A stretch of 64,000 bases of DNA from Bradyrhizobium lablabi. GTDB lineage: Bacteria > Pseudomonadota > Alphaproteobacteria > Rhizobiales > Xanthobacteraceae. The notes below the pieces were generated by a model that was not told where the DNA came from, did no database searches, and saw nothing but the letters and a program-made list of their open reading frames with translations. How positions within the stretch are numbered: the first letter of the stretch is position 1; each line of letters begins with the position of its first letter. The DNA lies in the NCBI RefSeq assembly GCF_001440475.1, contig NZ_LLYB01000082.1:1-64000 (forward strand). The letters run 5' to 3'. Positions 9,236-17,575 of the stretch are shown here, in pieces. The position numbers and the translations under genes were made by a program.

Positions 9236-9313
9236 GTAGCGCGGGTGAAGCGAAGCGAAACCCGGGTTCTCCCGCGTGCGGTCCCGTATTGCGCTTCGCT
9301 TTATCCGGGCTAC
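9236..9313. repeat. Dispersed inverted repeat, GTAGCCCGGGTGAAGCGAAGCG family
   Basis: The left end GTAGCGCGGGTGAAGCGAAG and right end CGCTTCGCTTTATCCGGGCT are imperfect inverted copies. A better-preserved relative lies at 32794-32877. It occupies the gap between two convergent genes and could act as a bidirectional terminator. Function is inferred. Confidence 0.75.
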
Positions 9314-9352
9314 GAATCCCCGCAAGCTGCGGCTTGCGTTAAAAGGCCGCTT

Positions 9353-9772
9353 CTACGCAGCCTTTTTCTTTGCGCGTTTCTTGGTCGTTTTGCCGGGAGT
9401 CTTCCTGGCGCTCTTCTTCGTCTTCTTCGCAGCCTTTCGCCTGGCGAGATGGGCGCCGACCGCCTTCGATGAATGCCCGACCGCGGCGACGGCGGCCTTC
9501 AATCTGCCGGGTGTGACGTTGAACTTCTTCGACCAGTAGCTGACTTCGTAGGGTTGACTAACCGCGATCCGCGCCCGGTCGGAGGCCTTGTGCTTCTGCA
9601 GCTTGATATAGGCTTCCACATTCCTGGCGGAGTGCCCGACCTTTTTGACGGCGGCTTTCAGCTTGGCCGGCGTGATCTTCATTTTCTTCGACCAGTAGGC
9701 GACCTCGTAAGGCTCGCTCAGCGCGATCAGCCCGCGATCGGCCCCGCCGCGCTTCTTCCTGTTGTCCGCCAT
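9353..9772 (-). CDS. Tandem DUF3606 protein with Lys/Ala-rich tail
   Basis: The 139-residue basic protein has two consecutive copies of a roughly 45-residue unit (cores EPYEVAYWSKKMKITPAKLK and QPYEVSYWSKKFNVTPGRLK, each followed by a VGHS-containing helix). This is the DUF3606 pattern. The last 30 residues are almost only Lys, Ala, Arg and Thr, like a histone H1 tail. I chose the ATG at 9772 because AGGAGA lies six bases upstream; the ATG at 9778 touches that site. DNA binding is a guess from the basic tail. Confidence 0.75.
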   Translation of the reverse strand: MADNRKKRGGADRGLIALSEPYEVAYWSKKMKITPAKLKAAVKKVGHSARNVEAYIKLQKHKASDRARIAVSQPYEVSYWSKKFNVTPGRLKAAVAAVGHSSKAVGAHLARRKAAKKTKKSARKTPGKTTKKRAKKKAA

Positions 9773-9956
9773 CCGCATTCTCCTGTCGTGTTGAGAAATC
9801 GACGCTTCGAACGGAAGCAACCTAACACCCCAGCGAGCGTTCGGACAGTTTCGGGGTGCGGAGATCTGCGCAACCGGCCGACGTCGCGTTTAGCGTGACG
9901 AACCAGCCGCGGAGTGATTTGTTATGTCGGTGAAACCGGCAGCGGAGGTGTCATCG

Positions 9957-10664
9957 ATGCGTTACGAGCTCTATTACTGGCCCATGATCCAGGGCCGCGG
10001 CGAATATGTCCGCCTAGCGCTCGAAGAGGCCGGCGCCCGCTATGACGACGTCGCGCGCCGCGGCAACGGCATGGCCGCGATGACGCGGATGATGGACGCG
10101 GGGAAGGGAACGCCGCCCTTCGCGCCGCCGTTTCTCAAGGACGGCAAGCTCGTGATCGGGCAGACCGCCAACATCCTGCTGTATCTGGGATCGCGTCACG
10201 GGCTCGCGCCGAAGGCGGAGGCCGGCAAGCTCTGGGTGCACCAGTTGCAACTCACGATCGCCGATCTGGTGCTCGAAGTGCACGACACCCATCATCCGCT
10301 GGGGCCCTCGCTGTACTACGAGGACCAGAAAGCGCCGGCGAAAAAACGCACCGAAGAGTTCTGGAAGGAGCGCGTGCCGAAATATCTCGGTTACTTCGAG
10401 GACCTGCTCGCCGCCAATGGCGGCGCTTATGTCACCGGCCGTCGCCTCACTTACGTCGACCTGTCGCTGTTCCAGATCGTGGAAGGACTGCGCTACGCGT
10501 TTCCGAAACGGATGAAAGCGTTCGAGCGGAAGATTCCCGGCCTGGTCGAACTGCGCGACCGCGTTGCCGCGCGGCCGAACATCAAGACCTATCTGGCCAG
10601 CGACCGGCGGATTGGGTTCAACGAGGACGGGATTTTCAGGAGGTACAAGGTGCTGGACGGGTGA
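9957..10664 (+). CDS. Glutathione S-transferase
   Basis: The 235-residue protein starts directly with a thioredoxin-like GST domain (YELYYWPMIQGRGEYVRLAL, with the active-site Tyr near residue 7) and PPFLKDGKLVIGQTANILLY for glutathione binding. An all-helical C-terminal domain follows (TGRRLTYVDLSLFQIVEGL). I prefer ATG 9957, which has GGAGG eight bases upstream, over ATG 9924. The substrate is unknown. It is convergent with a GFA-family gene that also belongs to glutathione-linked chemistry. Confidence 0.88.
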   Translation: MRYELYYWPMIQGRGEYVRLALEEAGARYDDVARRGNGMAAMTRMMDAGKGTPPFAPPFLKDGKLVIGQTANILLYLGSRHGLAPKAEAGKLWVHQLQLTIADLVLEVHDTHHPLGPSLYYEDQKAPAKKRTEEFWKERVPKYLGYFEDLLAANGGAYVTGRRLTYVDLSLFQIVEGLRYAFPKRMKAFERKIPGLVELRDRVAARPNIKTYLASDRRIGFNEDGIFRRYKVLDG

Positions 10665-10671
10665 GCCGCCG

Positions 10672-11031
10672 TCACATGTTCCGTCCGTCCACCGGCGTCA
10701 TCTTCAGCTTCGATAGTTCAATGCCGTCGATGCAGCTCACATTCAGCGCCACCACGTCGCTGCCGTCGGGCTTCTTGCCGCGCGCGAAAACGTCGACGCC
10801 GCAATCGACGCAGAGCTGGTGATGGATCGCGTGCTTGTTGAAGAGATATTCCTTCAGATTTTCCTCGCCGGCCCGGAGTTGAAAGCTTTTCGGGTCGAGG
10901 AAGGTGAAGTGCAGACCCTTCTTGGTGCAGATCGAGCAATTGCAGGCGGTGACCATCGCCAGGTCACTGGTGCATTCGAAGCGGACTTGGCCGCAATGGC
11001 AGCCGCCGGTGTAGGTCTTGCTATCGGGCAT
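10672..11031 (-). CDS. GFA/CENP-V family zinc protein
   Basis: The 119-residue protein has the spaced cysteine pairs of the glutathione-dependent formaldehyde-activating (GFA) family: GGCHCGQVRFEC near the start, CNCSIC at about 30-35 and CVDCGV at about 75-80. These bind zinc and shape the glutathione site. The length is normal. It is convergent with the GST gene, with 7 bases between the stops. The actual substrate cannot be read from sequence, and many members are not formaldehyde enzymes. Confidence 0.85.
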   Translation of the reverse strand: MPDSKTYTGGCHCGQVRFECTSDLAMVTACNCSICTKKGLHFTFLDPKSFQLRAGEENLKEYLFNKHAIHHQLCVDCGVDVFARGKKPDGSDVVALNVSCIDGIELSKLKMTPVDGRNM

Positions 11032-11070
11032 CCGGGTCGACCTCCGCTAGTCGCTCACCAAAACCGTCTG

Positions 11071-11745
11071 TCACCAGACTCCTGGCACCAGACGATAGCG
11101 CACGCGCGCGGCATAGTCAGCATAGCCGGGCAGCCCCTCGACCAAGGCGCGCTCCTCGATGCGGGCGCGAATGGCGAACAGCACGGCGAATATCGGTGCG
11201 ATCGCCACGCCCCACCATGATCCCAGCAATAGCGGGACGCCGACGAAGAACAGCATGATGCCGCTGTACATGGGATGGCGGACGAAGGCATAGGGGCCGC
11301 TCGAGACCACGTGATGCTGGCGCGCGGCCTGCACCTTCACGACGGGTGCGGCAAAGGAATTTGCACGGAACACCCACATGATGAAGGCGGTCGAGAGCAG
11401 GTACATCGCAAGCCCCACCACCTGCAGCAGGAGCGGAAATTCGGAGGCGTGCGCGCGCCGGTCCAGTCCGGTCGCGATCAGCCAGATGAGCGTCGCCAGG
11501 ACGAAGACAAGCATGAATTTCTTGTCGGCGGCCGGCTGGTCGGCCTGAAACGTCGGCCGCATGCGCTCGGCAAGCAGGGCGGGATCGGTTTTCGCAAGCC
11601 ACAATCCGCAGGCGGGACCGATGATCGCGCTGACGGCCAGAAACACCCACGCCGCCGGCCAGTGCAGGGAGCCTGCAGATGCAAACAACAGCGCGCCGAG
11701 CGCGACAACGAAAAAGGTGTTCTGCAGCAGAAGCTTTGCGATCAT
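11071..11745 (-). CDS. Isoprenylcysteine methyltransferase-like membrane methyltransferase
   Basis: The 224-residue product has four to five membrane helices and the ICMT/PEMT-type C-terminal signature (VSSGPYAFVRHPMYSG, then EERALVEGLPGYADYAARVR), which binds S-adenosylmethionine. The substrate in bacteria is generally unknown. I took the ATG at 11745, giving MIAKLLLQNT, since the 34 residues upstream are polar and not conserved-looking. It is 39 bases upstream of the GFA-family gene in the same direction, so the two may share a transcript. Confidence 0.82.
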   Translation of the reverse strand: MIAKLLLQNTFFVVALGALLFASAGSLHWPAAWVFLAVSAIIGPACGLWLAKTDPALLAERMRPTFQADQPAADKKFMLVFVLATLIWLIATGLDRRAHASEFPLLLQVVGLAMYLLSTAFIMWVFRANSFAAPVVKVQAARQHHVVSSGPYAFVRHPMYSGIMLFFVGVPLLLGSWWGVAIAPIFAVLFAIRARIEERALVEGLPGYADYAARVRYRLVPGVW

Positions 11746-11842
11746 GCGCGGGTTCCGTTCGCCCACGGTCAATATGATCGCGCGATTCTTCGGCAAACTT
11801 GCGGCGTCGAGGTGAGGTGAGGCACCACGTTTTCGCGGGGCT

Positions 11843-11961
11843 GTCATACCCGCGAAAGCGGGTATCCAGTACGCCGCGGCTTGTCGAAGATTCGCTGGCG
11901 TCTCTGGAATACTGGGTCACCCGCCCCAGTGCGCAATTGCGCACAAGGCGGGTGACGACGA
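11843..11961. repeat. Dispersed inverted repeat, CATACCCGCGAAAGCGGGTA family
   Basis: The left arm carries the small palindrome ACCCGCGAAAGCGGGT, followed by ATCCAGTACGCCGCGGC. The right arm carries GGAATACTGGGTCACCCGCC and ends GGCGGGTGACGACGAC. It is a long imperfect hairpin between two minus-strand genes. I know similar elements from Bradyrhizobium intergenic DNA; only one copy is in this window. Confidence 0.7.
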
Positions 11962-11974
11962 CAGAGGAGCTAGA

Positions 11975-12160
11975 TCAAACCAACCGATCGACCCGCGTTC
12001 CCTGTCCGGGCGGCAGGGGAGCGACCAACGTCGGCTGGGGCGTGCGGGTGCCGTCGGCGGCGGCGCCGTTCTGTACGTCGGGGGTCTTGTCGGGAGCCTT
12101 GAACACGGGGACTTCAGGCGCCTTGACCACGACCGTTGCGGGCACAGCAGAGACATCCAT
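11975..12160 (-). CDS. Small Pro/Val-rich protein of unknown function
   Basis: The 61-residue protein is rich in Pro, Val and Ala (VVVKAPEVPVFKAPDKTPD) and ends with RVDRLV. AAAGGA sits eight bases before the ATG at 12160, which I prefer to the ATG at 12232. It has no signal peptide, membrane segment or known domain. The low complexity is not typical of a random shadow frame at this GC content, but the call remains tentative. Confidence 0.5.
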   Translation of the reverse strand: MDVSAVPATVVVKAPEVPVFKAPDKTPDVQNGAAADGTRTPQPTLVAPLPPGQGTRVDRLV

Positions 12161-12313
12161 CGGAAGCATCCTTTTGGTTGCCTCCGACACTGGCCGGTTT
12201 GAAACGAACGATTGGTGAATCCATCGCGGCAATCCCGCGCCGATCCCGCCAATCCCGTCCGATGGTGAACGGACGGCTGGCGGAATCGTTAGAATGCGAC
12301 GGATCGGGAGCGG

Positions 12314-12790
12314 CTACTCGTCCTTGCCGCGGGTCACCACGATCGAGGCCTCGGTCTTGGTGCGGGTGCATTCCATGTTCAGCCGGCGAAAGCGCATGGA
12401 AATCTTGTCGCCGCGCAGAATGCCCATGCGCTTGATGCAGCGCGAGGAGCCGGTCATCACGTCGGGCTTCGGGATCGTGAAGATGATGGCGCCGGCGGAC
12501 GCGACGAGGGCGAAGAATTCGGGCTTCGGCTTGCGCTCGGTCTTGGCGTAGAGCTCGATGGAATAGTTGCGGCCGCGGCAGCCGAGCGACAGTTCCTTGG
12601 CGGCCGGATGGGTCAGATAGACCATGTTGCCGGTGTTCATGCTGATCTTGAGGCCGTCGATCTGGTTCTTCAGTTCCTTGGCGGTGTCCTCGCAGCGGTC
12701 GGCCCTCGCCGGCGATGCACTGAGCGCGGCGACCAGCGTCAGCGCTGCGGCGAGCAGGGTCGGTCGTCGAAGTTGTGGTCTCAAAGCCAT
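12314..12790 (-). CDS. Exported protein of unknown function
   Basis: The 158-residue product has a clear Sec signal peptide (about residues 1-30, cut near SPARA) and a mature part with four cysteines (CEDTAKEL, LGCRGRNYSIELYAK, SSRCIKRMG, NMECTRTK), suggesting two disulfides in the periplasm. AAGGGGG precedes the ATG at 12790 by seven bases. No family is recognised. It lies 77 bases downstream of a membrane-protein gene on the same strand. Confidence 0.75.
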   Translation of the reverse strand: MALRPQLRRPTLLAAALTLVAALSASPARADRCEDTAKELKNQIDGLKISMNTGNMVYLTHPAAKELSLGCRGRNYSIELYAKTERKPKPEFFALVASAGAIIFTIPKPDVMTGSSRCIKRMGILRGDKISMRFRRLNMECTRTKTEASIVVTRGKDE

Positions 12791-12867
12791 TGTGAATGCC
12801 CCCTTGTACCATTGAAGCCCGCGCGCGAATTTCCTGCAAGGAGCGCGGACGGAAGTCAACTTGCTTG

Positions 12868-13398
12868 TCAGAAACCGTAGAGGAAGACGCTGATCCCGAA
12901 GGCGATCACGGCGAGCAGGTCGAACAGCGTGGGAATGCTGACCAGCAGGGCAGCGAGCCCCAGCCGCTCCTGGCGGATGGCGAGCGCGATGGCGCAGGCG
13001 CCCATCAGCGGAAATGCGATGATCTGGACCGGGGTTTGGAAAGCGGAGAGGCCGCCGAAATCGAGCCCGTGCCGCATCACAGAGGGCATGTAGTTGAGCC
13101 AGTTCATCAGCACCAGCGCGCCAAGGGCGATGATCGCGTAACGCAGCCGGCCGATGGTGGCAAACGCCAGCGCCGCGAGCGCCAAAAGGGGATGAGACGC
13201 CACATACGCCGTGATGATCGCGCCGCCGAGGCCGGGCCCCGGAATCTCCGACATGTCGCCGAACAGCATCGGCGCGTGCGACAGCCCCTCGAACGCTTCG
13301 ATCGCGGCCATGATGATCAGAAGCAGATAAAGCCCGAGCAGCCGCGGCGGGCGCGCTGCGACGGAAGCTGCATCAGACAATGTGGTCGCGGAAGTCAT
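12868..13398 (-). CDS. Integral membrane protein of unknown function
   Basis: The 176-residue protein has about five hydrophobic helices (for example LLGLYLLLIIMAAIEAFEGL at about 19-38) and short loops. An alternative TTG start lies at 13410. No transporter or enzyme motif is evident. It is divergent from fumarase and precedes the small exported protein gene on the same strand. Confidence 0.7.
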   Translation of the reverse strand: MTSATTLSDAASVAARPPRLLGLYLLLIIMAAIEAFEGLSHAPMLFGDMSEIPGPGLGGAIITAYVASHPLLALAALAFATIGRLRYAIIALGALVLMNWLNYMPSVMRHGLDFGGLSAFQTPVQIIAFPLMGACAIALAIRQERLGLAALLVSIPTLFDLLAVIAFGISVFLYGF

Positions 13399-13491
13399 TT
13401 CCAGTCGCAATCGGTTTGGAGTCCATCTGAAATCTCGGATTTGTCTGAAATGGACCCGGAACGGTTCAATCGCCGATTGGCGGCCGCAATC

Positions 13492-13513
13492 GCCGGATTC
13501 GGCCGCATCCGGC
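13492..13513. other. Hairpin in the fumarase upstream region
   Basis: GCCGGAT and ATCCGGC form a 7-pair stem around an 8-base GC-rich loop, about 100 bases before the fumarase start, in a 214-base divergent gap. It may be the terminator of an upstream transcript or an operator. There is no T-run. No other site could be defined in this gap. Confidence 0.35.
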
Positions 13514-13612
13514 AGGCCAGCAAAACCTTCCTTTTGGTCGAAAAATGCTTAGAACGGGTCTATCTCTGCGGCGCCGTTCCGGCCGCTGCCGGCTCCAACC
13601 CGAGATCTCAAC

Positions 13613-15265
13613 ATGAACGCCCCGACTGCCTTTCCCGACCAAAAGCCCGTTCCGCCCTACAAACATACGCCGCTGTTTCCTCTGGGGCCGGACACCACGC
13701 CCTACAAGAAGGTCACCGCCGAGGGCGTGCGGGTCGAGAAGGTGCTCGGCAAGGACATGCTGGTGGTGTCGCGCGAGGCGCTGCGGGCGCTGTCGGAAGC
13801 TGCCTTCGGCGACATCAATCACTATCTGCGGCCGGGTCATCTGAAGCAGTTGCGCTCGATCCTGGACGACAAGGAAGCCAGCGACAACGACAAGTTCGTC
13901 GCCTTCGACTTCCTGAAGAACGCCAACATCGCCGCCGGCGGCGTGCTGCCGATGTGCCAGGATACCGGCACCGCGATCATCATGGGCAAGAAGGGCTGTA
14001 ACGTCATCACCGACGGCGACGACGAGGCCGCGCTCTCCGAGGGCGCGCGCGACGCGTACCTGCGCCGCAACCTGCGCTATTCGCAGGTGGCGCCGCTCTC
14101 GATGTACGAGGAAAAGAACACGGCCAACAACATGCCGGCGCAGTGCGAGATCTATGCCGAGGGTGATGACGCCTACAAGTTCATGTTCATGGCCAAGGGC
14201 GGCGGAAGCGCCAACAAGAGCTTTCTGTTCCAGGCGACACCGTCGGTCCTGACGAAAGACCGCCTGCTGGCGTTCCTGAAAGAGAAGGTGCTGACCCTCG
14301 GCACCGCGGCGTGCCCGCCATATCACCTCGCCATCGTCATCGGCGGCACTTCCGCCGAGCTTTGCATGAAGACGGTGAAGCTCGCTTCCGCGCGCTATCT
14401 CGACGCGCTGCCGACCCACGGCTCGGCCGATGGCAACGCCTTCCGCGATCTGGAGATGGAGCAGGAAATCCTCAAGATGACGCAGTCGCTCGGCGTCGGC
14501 GCGCAGTTCGGCGGCAAGTATTTCTGCCACGACGTGCGCGTGATCCGGATGCCGCGCCATGGCGCGTCGCTGCCGATCGGGCTCGGCGTCTCCTGTTCGG
14601 CGGATCGCCAGGTGCTCGGCAAGATCACGAAGGACGGCGTCTATCTCGAAGAGCTCGAGCATAACCCGGCGCAATATCTGCCGGCTGTGGAACAGTCGCT
14701 CGGCGGTGAGGTCGTCAAGATCGACCTCAACAAGCCGATGAAGGAAATCCTGGCGACGATGTCGCAATATCCGATCAAGACACGCGTCTCGATGACCGGC
14801 ACCATGATCGTCGCGCGCGATTCCGCCCACGCCAAACTGCGCGAGCGGCTGGAGAAGGGTGAGCCGCTGCCGGATTATTTCAAGAACCATCCGGTCTATT
14901 ACGCCGGCCCTGCCAAGACGCCTGACGGCTACGCCTCCGGCGCGTTCGGCCCGACCACCGCGGGGCGGATGGACTCCTTCGTCGACCAGTTCCAGGCGGC
15001 GGGCGGATCGATGGTGATGGTCGCCAAGGGCAACCGCGCGGTCGCGGTGCGCGAGGCCTGCAAGAAGCACGGCGGCTTCTATCTCGGCTCGATCGGCGGC
15101 GCCGCGGCAAACCTCGCCGAGCACTGCATCAAGAAGGTCGAGGTGGTGGAATATCCCGAGCTCGGCATGGAAGCGATCTGGCGCATCGAGGTTGTCGATT
15201 TCCCAGCCTTCATCATCATCGACGACAAGGGCAACGACTTCTTCAAGGAACTGAATCTGGGGTGA
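13613..15265 (+). CDS. fumA: Class I fumarate hydratase (iron-sulfur type)
   Basis: The 550-residue protein matches single-chain class I fumarases. The N-terminal alpha part carries [36 protein letters not shown] and a further cysteine region (VSCSAD) for the [4Fe-4S] cluster. The C-terminal beta part has [20 protein letters not shown] and [18 protein letters not shown]. It interconverts fumarate and malate in the TCA cycle. The DUF429 gene overlaps its stop by four bases. A decayed copy of its last 46 bases lies at 17420-17465. Confidence 0.95.
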   Translation: MNAPTAFPDQKPVPPYKHTPLFPLGPDTTPYKKVTAEGVRVEKVLGKDMLVVSREALRALSEAAFGDINHYLRPGHLKQLRSILDDKEASDNDKFVAFDFLKNANIAAGGVLPMCQDTGTAIIMGKKGCNVITDGDDEAALSEGARDAYLRRNLRYSQVAPLSMYEEKNTANNMPAQCEIYAEGDDAYKFMFMAKGGGSANKSFLFQATPSVLTKDRLLAFLKEKVLTLGTAACPPYHLAIVIGGTSAELCMKTVKLASARYLDALPTHGSADGNAFRDLEMEQEILKMTQSLGVGAQFGGKYFCHDVRVIRMPRHGASLPIGLGVSCSADRQVLGKITKDGVYLEELEHNPAQYLPAVEQSLGGEVVKIDLNKPMKEILATMSQYPIKTRVSMTGTMIVARDSAHAKLRERLEKGEPLPDYFKNHPVYYAGPAKTPDGYASGAFGPTTAGRMDSFVDQFQAAGGSMVMVAKGNRAVAVREACKKHGGFYLGSIGGAAANLAEHCIKKVEVVEYPELGMEAIWRIEVVDFPAFIIIDDKGNDFFKELNLG

Positions 15266-15936
15266 GGGCCTTCGGCCTCGACGGTTTCAGCAAGGGCTGG
15301 GTCGCCGTATGTCTTGATGGCGACCGGCGGACGATCTCCTTCCACGCAGATATCGCGGACGCGCTGGCGCGTCCGTTCGATCGTGCCGGGATCGATATCC
15401 CGATCGGCATGACCGGCGATGGCGAACGCGCCTGTGATCTTCTTGCGCGCGAAAAACTGCGGCCGCATGCCTCGCGCGTCTTCACCGGCGCGCGGCGCTG
15501 GCTGTGGCAGGAGTTTTGCGACCCCGACAAGGCGAACGAGGAAGCGTTGCGCCGCGGCCAAACCCGGGTCTCGCGCCAACTCTGGCATATCGGCAGGAAG
15601 ATCATGGAAGTCGACGCGTTCGTCCGCGCGAACGCCCGGCACGACATTCGCGAGGTGCATCCCGAACTGGTGTTTCTTCGGCTGAACGGTGGCAAGCCGC
15701 TGCCGTCGAAGAAGTCGGAGGAGGGCGAGGATCTCCGCCTCAGGCTGCTCAAGCGCGCAGGTCTTCGCGAGATCGATCGGTGGCTCGCCGAGGCGCGGAT
15801 CGGCACCGGCGCGAAACGCGACGACGTGCTGGATGCATGCGCGGTTGCGCTTGCCGCACGCGGGCCTCACGGCTGCGTTCCCGAGGGGGCGCCCCTGTTG
15901 GACGCGCACGGCCTGCCGATGCAAATCTGGTTCTAG
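15262..15936 (+). CDS. DUF429 protein, predicted RNase H-like nuclease
   Basis: The 224-residue protein fits DUF429. It has a first strand with Asp ([17 protein letters not shown]), IDIPIGM at about 45-51, EVHPELVF in the middle and a C-terminal [14 protein letters not shown]. These acidic residues would form an RNase H-type metal site. It starts with GTG inside the GTGA overlap with the fumarase stop, so translation is probably coupled. The link to fumarase is positional only. A strong hairpin ends the unit. Confidence 0.82.
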   Translation: MRAFGLDGFSKGWVAVCLDGDRRTISFHADIADALARPFDRAGIDIPIGMTGDGERACDLLAREKLRPHASRVFTGARRWLWQEFCDPDKANEEALRRGQTRVSRQLWHIGRKIMEVDAFVRANARHDIREVHPELVFLRLNGGKPLPSKKSEEGEDLRLRLLKRAGLREIDRWLAEARIGTGAKRDDVLDACAVALAARGPHGCVPEGAPLLDAHGLPMQIWF

Positions 15937-15984
15937 AGCATGATCCGTAAAAGTGTGTAGCGGTTTTCCGAAAAGGTCATGCTC
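15935..15984. repeat. Dispersed palindrome, GAGCATGATCC family
   Basis: GAGCATGA at the left end and TCATGCTC at the right end are perfect inverted copies around AGCGGTTTTCCGAAAAGG. It begins on the stop codon of the DUF429 gene. A degenerate relative is at 3327-3404. This type is common in Bradyrhizobium intergenic DNA. Confidence 0.75.
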
Positions 15985-15996
15985 AAACAAAAAGAT

Positions 15997-16035
15997 AAAG
16001 CGGGATGACGATTCGAAGAAACGTCATCCCGCTTT
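15997..16035 (+). terminator. 14-pair hairpin after the DUF429 gene
   Basis: AAAGCGGGATGACG and its exact complement CGTCATCCCGCTTT enclose an 11-base loop. With the A-rich left and T-rich right flank it can end transcription in both directions. It follows directly on the GAGCATGA repeat, and the two may belong to one mobile repeat unit. Confidence 0.75.
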
Positions 16036-16211
16036 AGGCGCCGGCGCGGATTCGCCAAGCATTAACCACGGCAGGTGCCGGCGCGCCGCTTTTGCCCAAT
16101 CCGAACTTAACAGGTCATCGCAGGGTCCACCGATTTCGGCCAAGGACCTTTAATCTTTCTCGTCGATGCTGCGCTCGATCCGGCCGGAACGGCACATCAG
16201 GCGTGGGCGGC

Positions 16212-16757
16212 ATGAGACAGTCGACGACGAAGCAGACTGGACGGGCGGCGCTCGTGCTCGCGGTCCTTGGCCTCACACTTGGCCTCGCCGGTTGCAAGGA
16301 GCGGCCGCCTGGCGTGTACGACGTGAGCGTCAGCGAAGCCTATCGACGCCTGCTCGCCGACAAGCTTGTCGACATGGTTTATGCGAAGCAGTGCGGCATT
16401 CTCGTCCATGTGACGCCCGTGGGCATGCTCGACCGTCAGGTCACCTGGAAGGTCCACAGCAGCGGCAGGGAGGTCGTGCAATTCACGGCGTTGCTGTCAG
16501 CGGTCGGTGAGAAACAGACAAAGGTCGAGATACGCGTGCCTCCGGCCCCCGGCGGCGGCGAAATGTATGACGGGGCGCAATTCTACAAGCGGCCGGCCTT
16601 CAACCAGCCGCTTCGTCCTGCCGTGCAGGAACAAGTCGCCGCGATCCTCGAAGGTCGGAAATTTGACGTCCAGCGCGTAGGGCCCGGCAAGGACAGCGTT
16701 TGCAACGTACAGCGTGGCGGTCTTGAGATGGGCCGGCCGTTCCGTGTCGACGACTGA
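16212..16757 (+). CDS. Predicted lipoprotein of unknown function
   Basis: The 181-residue product has a lipoprotein signal with lipobox LAGC (Cys near residue 27). The mature part has EAYRRLLADKLVDMVYAKQC, then a beta-type stretch (VTWKVHSSGREVVQFTALLS) and EQVAAILEGRKFD near the end. The next gene repeats this order (see there), so the two are likely diverged tandem duplicates. The ATG at 16212 is chosen because it places the signal at the N-terminus. No known domain is recognised. Confidence 0.72.
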   Translation: MRQSTTKQTGRAALVLAVLGLTLGLAGCKERPPGVYDVSVSEAYRRLLADKLVDMVYAKQCGILVHVTPVGMLDRQVTWKVHSSGREVVQFTALLSAVGEKQTKVEIRVPPAPGGGEMYDGAQFYKRPAFNQPLRPAVQEQVAAILEGRKFDVQRVGPGKDSVCNVQRGGLEMGRPFRVDD

Positions 16758-16833
16758 CCAGAATGGACTCCGAGCCGGCCGTCGGCCTGTGCCCGGCTCG
16801 TCCCGGCAGCCGCGCTGAAATGCAAGGAGATCG

Positions 16834-17418
16834 ATGATGAAGCCTTTGTACGTTGCCGGGTTTCTCGTTGCCGGCATATCCATCTATCTGCCGGCCATCC
16901 TTCCCAACACAGAGGGCGCGGTCTATCGGGTGTCAATCGCTCAGGCGCGCCAGTCTCTCTCGAGGGCGGAACTGCCGCCCCTCGTCTTCGGGAGCGAGCC
17001 GCCGGACGTGCAGGTTCGCGACACCGGCAACTCACAAATCGTCTGGATCGCCCGCAGGGAAGGGGAGGAATTGTTCCGCTTCACCGCCCAGCTGAAGGCG
17101 GAGGGCGACAGTGCCACCCGCGTAAAGGTGAAGTTGGAGGGCGCGAAGGGGCGCACCGTCAACTACGCCCAGAAACTGGCGGAGCATCCCGAGATCAGGA
17201 ACATGTATATCATCGCCATGGAGGAGCAGGTCGCCGCCACGCTCGAACGCCGGCCATTCGAGATCGCACGCGTCTACCCTGCGATGACCGCTGCCACGGT
17301 GGCGAACATGGGCGCCTTGCGGTCTTCGCTGGACCAGGCTGCAGCGGCTTCCGAGCAGGCTGCCCGCAAGAACATTGAGAAGGCCTATCGCGACGAGGCC
17401 GCCGGCCTGCGTCGCTGA
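16834..17418 (+). CDS. Exported protein related to the preceding lipoprotein
   Basis: The 194-residue protein has a signal or anchor segment in the first 22 residues and AAGGAGA before its start (ATGATG). It shares an ordered set of motifs with the gene 76 bases upstream: YRVSIAQARQSL versus YDVSVSEAYRRL, LFRFTAQLKAEG versus VVQFTALLSAVG, and EEQVAATLERRPFEIARV versus QEQVAAILEGRKFDVQRV. It lacks the lipobox cysteine, so one partner would be lipidated and the other anchored or soluble. Function is unknown. Confidence 0.72.
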   Translation: MMKPLYVAGFLVAGISIYLPAILPNTEGAVYRVSIAQARQSLSRAELPPLVFGSEPPDVQVRDTGNSQIVWIARREGEELFRFTAQLKAEGDSATRVKVKLEGAKGRTVNYAQKLAEHPEIRNMYIIAMEEQVAATLERRPFEIARVYPAMTAATVANMGALRSSLDQAAAASEQAARKNIEKAYRDEAAGLRR

Positions 17419-17419
17419 G

Positions 17420-17465
17420 CGACAAGGGCAACGACTTCTTCACGTAATTGAATCCGGAGTAAGGG
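17420..17465 (+). pseudogene. Decayed copy of the fumarase 3' end
   Basis: These 46 bases match the last bases of the fumarase gene and its flank (15223-15268) with six differences; the first 23 bases are identical. In the fumarase frame it reads DKGNDFF followed by an early stop. The copy starts two bases after the preceding stop codon. It marks a duplication or recombination joint about 2.2 kb downstream of fumarase. Confidence 0.8.
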
Positions 17466-17466
17466 G

Positions 17467-17514
17467 AGTGCAGCGCTACGCGCGATGCTCGCATCAGCGC
17501 AAGAGCGCTGCACT
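17467..17514. other. 11-bp inverted repeat between convergent genes
   Basis: AGTGCAGCGCT and its exact complement AGCGCTGCACT are separated by 26 bases that can pair partly (GATGC/GCATC). The structure sits right after the fumarase-end copy and 62 bases before the amidase stop, so it could be a bidirectional terminator. There is no T-run. Confidence 0.5.
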
Positions 17515-17575
17515 TGTCGTAAAGTTCGCCGAGCGCTTCCGGATTGATGTCGGAAGGCATTGCCCACAGGACCCC

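Noticed and set aside
13466..15124. 552-codon open frame on the minus strand
   Set aside because: It lies opposite fumarase and has shadow-frame composition with no domain or ribosome site.
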